The position numbers were made by a program, and so were the translations under genes. This document shows positions 58,441 to 64,000 of a DNA stretch of 64,000 nt, in pieces; positions within the stretch are counted from its first letter, which is position 1, and each line of letters opens with the position of its first letter. Source of the stretch: JAUVUV01 sp964548275 (GTDB taxonomy: Bacteria; Gemmatimonadota; Glassbacteria; GWA2-58-10); contig CAZJQI010000005.1 of assembly GCA_964548275.1 (NCBI GenBank), forward strand, positions 42,225 through 106,224. The letters are read 5' to 3'. The notes below the pieces were generated by a model. It ran no database searches. It was given only the letters and a program-made list of their open reading frames with translations, and was not told the origin of the DNA.

Positions 58441-60552
58441 ATGTCTAACGAAAAACCAACATATCAGGAACCTGAGAAAACGGTTCAGAAGCTTAAGGAT
58501 GAAAGAGAAAAGAGAATAAAAGCCGAGGAGCGTTTAAAAAAACCGGAAAAGAAATATACTTTTGAGGATATTACAGTTCGTAAGCAGGTAGAACAAGCAC
58601 TTCTGGAAGAAAAAAACAGGGCGCAAGAGTATCTCGATATTGCAGGAGTGATGCTTGTGGTTGTGGATAAGGATCAGAAAGTCACCCTTATAAACAAAAA
58701 AGGCTGTGAGATATTGGGATATGATGAGAAAGAGATTATCGGGAAAAATTGGTTTGACAATTTTATTCCAAAAGCAGTCAGGAAAGAAGTAAAATCTGCT
58801 TTTAATAATTTAATGTCTGGTAGCATAAAACTGGTTGCAAAATTTGAAAACCCCGTTCTTGCGAAAAACGGGGAGGAGAAAATCATTGCCTGGCACAATA
58901 CTGTGTTGCGGGATGATGAGAACAATATCGTCGGCATCCTGAGTTCCGGACAAGACATCACCGAGCGCAAGAGTGCTGAGCAAATGCTGGGGGAGGTTGA
59001 GGAACGCTACCGTAATCTTATACAGAACATACCTGTTGGGTTGTTTCGAAACACACCTGGTGCCAAAGGGAAATTTATCATGGCGAACCAGGCGTTCGCT
59101 CGAATATGCGGATTCGAGAAGATTGAGGATTTTCTCCAGACACCGGTGGCCGACCTGTACTCGGAGCCGAAAAAACGCAAAATTTTCTCCGAAAAGCTGA
59201 TCGCTCAGGGAGAAGTTTCCCGGGAAGAACTGCTGCTGAAAAAGCGGGACGGCACTCCATTCTGGGGGGCAGTTTCAGCCAAAGTTGTCCGCGATGAGTC
59301 GGGAAAGATCAAATATTTCGATGGGATAATAGAGGATATCACAAAGCAGAAGCAGGCCGAGGAGGCGCTGCAGATAAGCGAAGAGCGCTTCCGCAATATA
59401 GCCGAGGAAACTGATGATTGGGTCTGGGAAATTGGAAAGGACATGGTTTTCAAGTATTCTAATTCGCGCGTAAAAGAAATTCTTGGATATGAGCCAGAAG
59501 AAGTTATCGGTAAAAGCTTCTTAGATTTTATGTCTGAAAAAGAGTTGTATCGTGTGGAATCGAAAAAAGATTACCTGCTGTATGAGATAATATTCGCCGG
59601 CCATGAAACATATCTGGTACGTAAGGACGGAAAAACGATAATCACAGAGAGCTCAGGTGTCCCAATATTTCGCCGTAATAGAACTTTTGTGGGCTTTCAG
59701 GGGCTTACCCGTGATATTACCGAGCGCGTCCAGGCCAAGGAGGAAGAGGAACACCGCCGTCAGCAGCTTATCCAAGCGGACAAAATGATCTCTCTGGGAA
59801 TCCTGGTCTCCGGCGTGGCCCACGAGATTAACAATCCCAACCAATTTATCATGGTAAACGCCCCGATGCTACAGCGGGCGTGGGGAAATATCATACCCAT
59901 TTTGGACAGATATTATGAAGAAAACGGTGATTTCATGCTCGCAGGCCTTTCCTATACTGAGATGCGTGAGCGTATCCCTGAACTGTTTTCCAAGATCCGT
60001 GAAGGTTCACAGCGGATCAAACACATTGTCCGAAATCTGAAAGACTATGCTCGCGAGAGCGGCTCGGAGATTGCACAGGAAGTTGATATCAATGCTGTAT
60101 TAGAATCAACTCTGACGATTCTTTCCAACCTGCTGAAAAAATCCACTAAAAAGCTGAAAGTTATTCATGCCGACAATTTGCCAACTATCAGGGGCAATTT
60201 CCAACGGATAGAACAAGTCCTGATTAATTTGATCCAGAATGCCTGCCAGGCGCTGCCTGACCCGATGAAAGGGATTATGATAACCACCTCTTATAACAAA
60301 AAAACCAGAAAGGTGGTAGTCAAGATCAAAGACGAAGGTGTCGGCATTGCTGAGGATCATAAAAAATATATACTCGACCCTTTCTTTACATCCAGACGCG
60401 ACACCGGGGGTACCGGCTTGGGTTTATCTATATCCGCCGGGATTATAGAAGACCACGGTGGAAGGTTGGAGTTCAGCTCAGAACCCGGCAGAGGAACCAC
60501 TGTTTCAGTTATACTTCCAGTATCTCGCGAACAAGAACCTTTGTCTTCTTGA
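58441..60552 (+). CDS. Soluble PAS-domain sensor histidine kinase
   Basis: A 703-residue kinase without membrane segments. A coiled-coil-like charged start (1-55) is followed by three PAS/PAC units (about 58-180, 185-300 and 315-435; for example VDKDQKVTLINKKGCEILGY). The phosphoacceptor region is SGVAHEINNPNQFIM (His near residue 461). The ATPase domain (about 560-700) has the N-box LINLIQNACQAL, DEGVGI and GGTGLGLS. It is followed after 78 bases by a sigma-54 response regulator, so the two form an NtrB/NtrC-like pair. The signal is unknown. Confidence 0.93.
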   Translation: MSNEKPTYQEPEKTVQKLKDEREKRIKAEERLKKPEKKYTFEDITVRKQVEQALLEEKNRAQEYLDIAGVMLVVVDKDQKVTLINKKGCEILGYDEKEIIGKNWFDNFIPKAVRKEVKSAFNNLMSGSIKLVAKFENPVLAKNGEEKIIAWHNTVLRDDENNIVGILSSGQDITERKSAEQMLGEVEERYRNLIQNIPVGLFRNTPGAKGKFIMANQAFARICGFEKIEDFLQTPVADLYSEPKKRKIFSEKLIAQGEVSREELLLKKRDGTPFWGAVSAKVVRDESGKIKYFDGIIEDITKQKQAEEALQISEERFRNIAEETDDWVWEIGKDMVFKYSNSRVKEILGYEPEEVIGKSFLDFMSEKELYRVESKKDYLLYEIIFAGHETYLVRKDGKTIITESSGVPIFRRNRTFVGFQGLTRDITERVQAKEEEEHRRQQLIQADKMISLGILVSGVAHEINNPNQFIMVNAPMLQRAWGNIIPILDRYYEENGDFMLAGLSYTEMRERIPELFSKIREGSQRIKHIVRNLKDYARESGSEIAQEVDINAVLESTLTILSNLLKKSTKKLKVIHADNLPTIRGNFQRIEQVLINLIQNACQALPDPMKGIMITTSYNKKTRKVVVKIKDEGVGIAEDHKKYILDPFFTSRRDTGGTGLGLSISAGIIEDHGGRLEFSSEPGRGTTVSVILPVSREQEPLSS

Positions 60553-60630
60553 TTTTAATAAAGTTATTGAAATATCCAAATTTTCGATAAATTTATCTGA
60601 AAGTATCCCTTTAATAATGCTTCGGTAAAA

Positions 60631-62028
60631 ATGAACGAAAACAAGTTCCCACAAAAACCAATTCTGGTCGTGGATGATGAGTGTGATATCCTTCAAGTCT
60701 TCGATACCGCTCTGCGTTCCGGCGGGATGAATAACACCATACTTTGCCAGGATAGCAGAAATGTCACCTCGATTTTGCAGGAACAGGAAATCGAGGTTAT
60801 CCTGCTTGACTTGATGATGCCTCATATTTCAGGGGAAGAAATCTTATCTCTGGTTGTGCACGATTTTCCAGACATCCCGGTGATTATGATTACCGGTGTT
60901 TACGAAGTAGACACTGCCGTACAATGCATGAAGTGTGGAGCTTTCGATTACTTGCTCAAACCTATCGAGATGGACCGCCTGATTATCAATGTCCGCCGAG
61001 CTATAGAAATGCGAGAATTAATGCATGAAAACTCGATGCTTACACATCACTTTCTGACAGATGAGCTGGAGCACCCTGAAACTTTTGAACAAATCATTAC
61101 TCAAAACAAGAAAATGCGTTCCATTTTTCAGTATTGCGAAGCAATAGCAACAGGAGAACATCCTGTCTTGATCACCGGGGAAACAGGTGTTGGTAAGGAA
61201 CTTATCGCAAGCGTCCTGCATGAGTTAAGCGGCCGCCCCGGAGAATTTGTTGTGGTCAATGTTGCAGGATTGGATGACACCGTTTTTTCAGATTCTTTAT
61301 TTGGACATACGAAAGGAGCATTCACCGGGGCAGACAGTGTCAGAAAAGGTCTGGTCGAGAAAGCCAATAATGGAACCTTGCTTCTTGATGAAATTGGAGA
61401 TCTGAGCGAGGCTTCGCAGGTAAAGCTCTTGCGGCTCCTGGAGCAGCGAGAATATTTCCCTGTCGGATCCGATATGGCTAAACTGGCAAATATCCGTATC
61501 CTTATCACCACTCACAAGGATCTGGACCAGTTGCAGGAATCAGGGCATTTTCGGACAGACCTTTATTACAGGCTGCGAAACCACCATATACATGTCCCTC
61601 CGTTGAGAGAGAGGGCAGAGGATATTCCGCTGCTTCTGGATCATTTTCTCGAAAAAGCGGCCAAAGAGTTCGGTAAAAAGAAGCCTGTATATCATAAAGA
61701 GCTTATAACGGTTCTTCAAAATTACCATTTCCCGGGCAATGTGAGAGAATTAAGAGCAATGGTGCTGGACGCGGTGAGCACCCATAAAGGCAGAATGCTT
61801 TCTTCCTCAGCCTTCAAGGCAATTAAAAGTACAAGTGCTTTGATTCAGCCTTTAAAGATAAGCAGTGCTTTCTGGGCTTCCCAATTAGACCAGCTTCCCA
61901 AGTTAAAAGAGGCGTCGGAGACTCTTATCGACGAGGCTATGAGTAGAGCCAACAACAATCAAAAGGTAGCGGCTTTGATGCTGGGAATATCGCCCCAGGC
62001 CTTGAGCCAGCGTCTTAAACGTCGATAG
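60631..62028 (+). CDS. Sigma-54-dependent response regulator, NtrC family
   Basis: A 465-residue activator with three parts. The receiver domain (about 8-125) has the phosphoacceptor Asp 60 in VILLDLMMP. The AAA+ domain (about 150-385) has Walker A GETGVGKELIA, the sigma-54 contact loop GAFTGA near residue 228, Walker B GTLLLDEIGDL and the arginine-finger region. A Fis-type helix-turn-helix is at the end (NNNQKVAALMLGISPQALSQ). GAFTGA is intact, so it should activate sigma-54 promoters. One good candidate lies just downstream, before the repeat protein gene. Confidence 0.95.
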   Translation: MNENKFPQKPILVVDDECDILQVFDTALRSGGMNNTILCQDSRNVTSILQEQEIEVILLDLMMPHISGEEILSLVVHDFPDIPVIMITGVYEVDTAVQCMKCGAFDYLLKPIEMDRLIINVRRAIEMRELMHENSMLTHHFLTDELEHPETFEQIITQNKKMRSIFQYCEAIATGEHPVLITGETGVGKELIASVLHELSGRPGEFVVVNVAGLDDTVFSDSLFGHTKGAFTGADSVRKGLVEKANNGTLLLDEIGDLSEASQVKLLRLLEQREYFPVGSDMAKLANIRILITTHKDLDQLQESGHFRTDLYYRLRNHHIHVPPLRERAEDIPLLLDHFLEKAAKEFGKKKPVYHKELITVLQNYHFPGNVRELRAMVLDAVSTHKGRMLSSSAFKAIKSTSALIQPLKISSAFWASQLDQLPKLKEASETLIDEAMSRANNNQKVAALMLGISPQALSQRLKRR

Positions 62029-62349
62029 ACTTTATACCCCTGCTGTCTCAGAACTCCATCAACTTTTGTTTATTCCTTCTCAACAGTTTATTCCCGCCCA
62101 ATTGCTTTAATTCCAATCAATTCCGGGCCATTGGACAAAATTATATAAACCTAAGTTGATTTTCCCCTTCTTTTCATATCCCCTCGATTTTATCGTAACT
62201 CCATTTTTATCAATAGGTTATAAATTGTCAAATTATTTGCACGATAATTGCTTTCTAATTCAGTCTTAATTTTTCCGTATGGTCTGCCAGAGACAAAGCG
62301 GCCATTAATAAATTGCTGCGCTCACAACTCCAAAATTCACCTGAGCCTT
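62029..62349. other. Regulatory gap between the response regulator and the repeat protein
   Basis: About 320 bases without a gene. It holds the sigma-54 promoter candidate listed separately. I find no clear terminator for the kinase operon. Confidence 0.5.
62237..62252 (+). promoter_or_regulatory. Candidate sigma-54 (-24/-12) promoter
   Basis: TTGCACGATAATTGCT matches the consensus TGGCACGNNNNTTGCW at every defined position except the first G of GG. The start of transcription would be near 62263, about 87 bases before the ATG at 62350. It directly follows a gene for a sigma-54 activator. Confidence 0.6.
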
Positions 62350-64000
62350 ATGCGCCAGGAACAGCTTTTAATCCAAACGGCTAAAAGAAAGATCAAGCCC
62401 ACCAACTGCCTTACTATTGGGCCGGAATCTATCTGGAGCAGCCCTATTTTTACAATAATTAGGGCGCTAACCTCTCAAAAACACCTGGCTGGACTCAAAT
62501 CAATTCTTTTAGCATTTACGTTTACTCTTCTGAGCTCCGGCTCTATCTGGGGTGCTGTCCGTGACATATCCTTGTCCACCACTTTACTCGATATCGGTGA
62601 TGTGGCTGTCGGAGATAACGGCACAGGGACATTTACGATCACCAATGATGGCGGCGCAGCTCTTCAGGTTACCAGTATCAGCACAGACAATGCCGAATTT
62701 TCTGTAGCTCCGAGTTCGGCAACCCTCCCTGGTGGCCAGAACCAGGTGGTTACTGTAACTTTCAGCCCGAGTTCACCCGGCTTCCAGAGCGCCACGATAA
62801 CCATTGTAAGCAACGACCCGGACGAGGGAACCCTCACTGTCAGCGCAAGCGGTAACGGTGTTGTCCAGCCACTAGCTCCAGAGATAAGCCTATCCACGAC
62901 CATCGTTTTCTTTGGTAACTTGGCCGTTGGCAGCGACAAAAAAAGAACTTTTACCATCACTAATGACGGCAACGCAGACCTTGCGGTAAGCGATATCTCC
63001 AGTGACAATGGAGATTTCAGTGTCAGCCCAACTTCGGCCACCATCCCACCCGGTCAAAACCAGGTGGTTACAGTAACTTTCAGCCCGAGTTCAGTTGGAA
63101 GACAGAACGCCACGATCACAATAACCAGCAACGACTCCGACGAGGAAACACGCACTGTCAGTGTGTCCGGGAAAGGTCTTGCCCCACTGATACGAGATAT
63201 TTCCTTATCGACCCTCTCATTGGACATTGGTGATGTACTTATTGGCAGCGGCGGTACAGGGACATTCGACATTACCAATGTTGGTAGGGCATTCTTTTTT
63301 GTAAAATCCCTTTTTGTAAGCAGTATCAGTAGTGATAATACTATTTTCTCTGTTAGCCCCAATTCGGTTAGACTATCCGGCGGCCAAACACAGACAGTTA
63401 CAGTAACGTTCAATCCGGGTTCAACAGGCAGCCAGAGCGCCACGATCACGATAACCAGCAACGATCCCGACGAGGGGACTCTCACTGTCAGCGTAAGCGG
63501 TAATGGTGTCCAGCCTCCCGCTCCAGAGATAAGCCTGCCCACGAACAGCCTTTTTCTTGGTAATCTCACCCTAGGCAGCAGCGGTACAGGTACTTTCAAC
63601 ATCACCAACGAGGGCAGTGTTGGCCTGGTGGTAAGCAGTATCAGCATAGAAAATGGAGATTTCAGCATAAGCCCAACTTCGGCCACCATCCCACCCGGTC
63701 AAAACCAGGTGGTTACAGTAACTTTCAGCCCGAGCTCAGCAGGAAGCCATAATGCCACGATCACGATAACCAGCAACGACTCCGACGAGGAAACACTCAC
63801 TGTCAGCGCAAGCGGTAACGGTATCCAGCCACCAGCCCCGAAAATTGCCTTATCGACCCTCTCATTGGACATTAGTGATGTACTTATTGGCAGCAGCGGT
63901 ACAGGGACATTCGATATTACCAATGTGGGTGGGGTAGCCCTTTCTGTAAGCAGTATCAGTATAGAAAATGGAGATTTCAGCGTAAGCCCGGCTTCGGCTA
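62350..64000 (+). CDS. Exported repeat protein of choice-of-anchor-D/ASH-like domains, 3' end outside the window
   Basis: The frame from the ATG at 62350 is open to the end of the window (550 codons). A signal-like segment (SILLAFTFTLLSSGSIWGA) lies near residues 54-72, late because of a long polar start, so the true start may be later. Then come tandem immunoglobulin-like repeats of about 105-110 residues, beginning near 62560, 62880, 63195, 63525 and 63840. Each starts like EISLSTTIVFFGNL, and has TFTITNDG, then PSSATLPGGQNQVVTVTF and SNDPDEGTLTVSASGNG. These match choice-of-anchor-D/ASPM-SPD-2-Hydin-type domains. A surface or secreted structural role is inferred. Confidence 0.8.
   Translation, partial: MRQEQLLIQTAKRKIKPTNCLTIGPESIWSSPIFTIIRALTSQKHLAGLKSILLAFTFTLLSSGSIWGAVRDISLSTTLLDIGDVAVGDNGTGTFTITNDGGAALQVTSISTDNAEFSVAPSSATLPGGQNQVVTVTFSPSSPGFQSATITIVSNDPDEGTLTVSASGNGVVQPLAPEISLSTTIVFFGNLAVGSDKKRTFTITNDGNADLAVSDISSDNGDFSVSPTSATIPPGQNQVVTVTFSPSSVGRQNATITITSNDSDEETRTVSVSGKGLAPLIRDISLSTLSLDIGDVLIGSGGTGTFDITNVGRAFFFVKSLFVSSISSDNTIFSVSPNSVRLSGGQTQTVTVTFNPGSTGSQSATITITSNDPDEGTLTVSVSGNGVQPPAPEISLPTNSLFLGNLTLGSSGTGTFNITNEGSVGLVVSSISIENGDFSISPTSATIPPGQNQVVTVTFSPSSAGSHNATITITSNDSDEETLTVSASGNGIQPPAPKIALSTLSLDISDVLIGSSGTGTFDITNVGGVALSVSSISIENGDFSVSPASA
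63025..63089 (+). repeat. 65-bp perfect intragenic repeat, copy 1
   Basis: Identical to 63670-63734 and in the same frame position within two repeats of the exported protein. Confidence 0.9.
63670..63734 (+). repeat. 65-bp perfect intragenic repeat, copy 2
   Basis: Second copy of 63025-63089. A further near-identical pair covers about 63204-63290 and 63849-63935. Confidence 0.9.

Noticed and set aside
62248..62350. Earlier TTG start for the exported repeat protein
   Set aside because: It falls inside the sigma-54 promoter candidate and would precede the expected transcription start.
62664..63923. Three minus-strand frames with similar repeats (MVAEVGL.LKSP and RVPSSGSLL)
   Set aside because: They mirror the repeats of the plus-strand exported protein; the plus frame has a signal segment and a known domain family.
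1..64000. CRISPR array
   Set aside because: No series of short identical repeats with regular unique spacers was seen; the repeats present are long direct copies or coding domain repeats.

Overview
The window looks like a chromosomal piece from an uncultured Gram-negative bacterium. It has a TonB-dependent receptor, many exported proteins, Tat-type twin-arginine leaders, a dockerin-like domain and sigma-54 regulation. Most genes sit in moderately GC-rich DNA. The stretches around 52.1-54.6 kb, 55.4-56.2 kb and 57.7-58.4 kb are visibly AT-rich and hold repeats and broken genes. The secreted carbohydrate enzymes, the sulfatase and the methyltransferase/PQQ-propeller fusions recall Planctomycetota/Verrucomicrobiota or candidate phyla of the FCB group; this is an impression from gene families, not a placement.

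0-19.9 kb is mainly housekeeping, mostly on the minus strand: a truncated M23 peptidase, recO, mgtE, two CorC-type CBS proteins, ybeY, a PgpH-type HD membrane protein, phoH, aspS, hisS, a VanZ-like protein and the dTDP-rhamnose genes. The rhamnose genes run small ORF-rfbA-rfbC-hairpin-rfbB-rfbD. A secreted propeller-like protein and a MshEN-like protein follow.

20-25.7 kb is a mixed accessory region: a remnant of a GH38-like gene, a phosphatidylserine-decarboxylase-like protein with an altered cleavage site, a sulfatase, a B12-binding-type radical SAM protein, a lone acyl carrier protein, and a frameshifted pseudogene joined to an IS200-type transposase fragment.

26-47.5 kb is the most interesting part. 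Three very large exported proteins combine a class I SAM-methyltransferase-like domain with two PQQ-type beta-propeller regions. One of them is circularly permuted relative to the other two. They are interleaved with two related thioredoxin-like/CxC membrane proteins, a FtsX-like permease with its LolD-like ATPase, a TonB-dependent receptor carrying a methyltransferase domain at its N-terminus, two exported ankyrin proteins, a GH2 enzyme and a Mth938-like protein. A single CxC motif recurs in all three giants, in both small membrane proteins and in the permease. I read this as a candidate undescribed cell-envelope system.

47.5-64 kb holds a 30-residue membrane peptide gene, a heparinase-like protein with a dockerin end, an orphan dockerin fragment, a Tat-exported fucose-isomerase-like protein, a PurF homologue lacking the catalytic Cys, a ZIP transporter bracketed by 264-bp direct repeats, an MttB-family methyltransferase, a decayed radical SAM gene, and a PAS histidine kinase with its sigma-54 response regulator. 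A good sigma-54 promoter then precedes an exported repeat protein that runs off the window.
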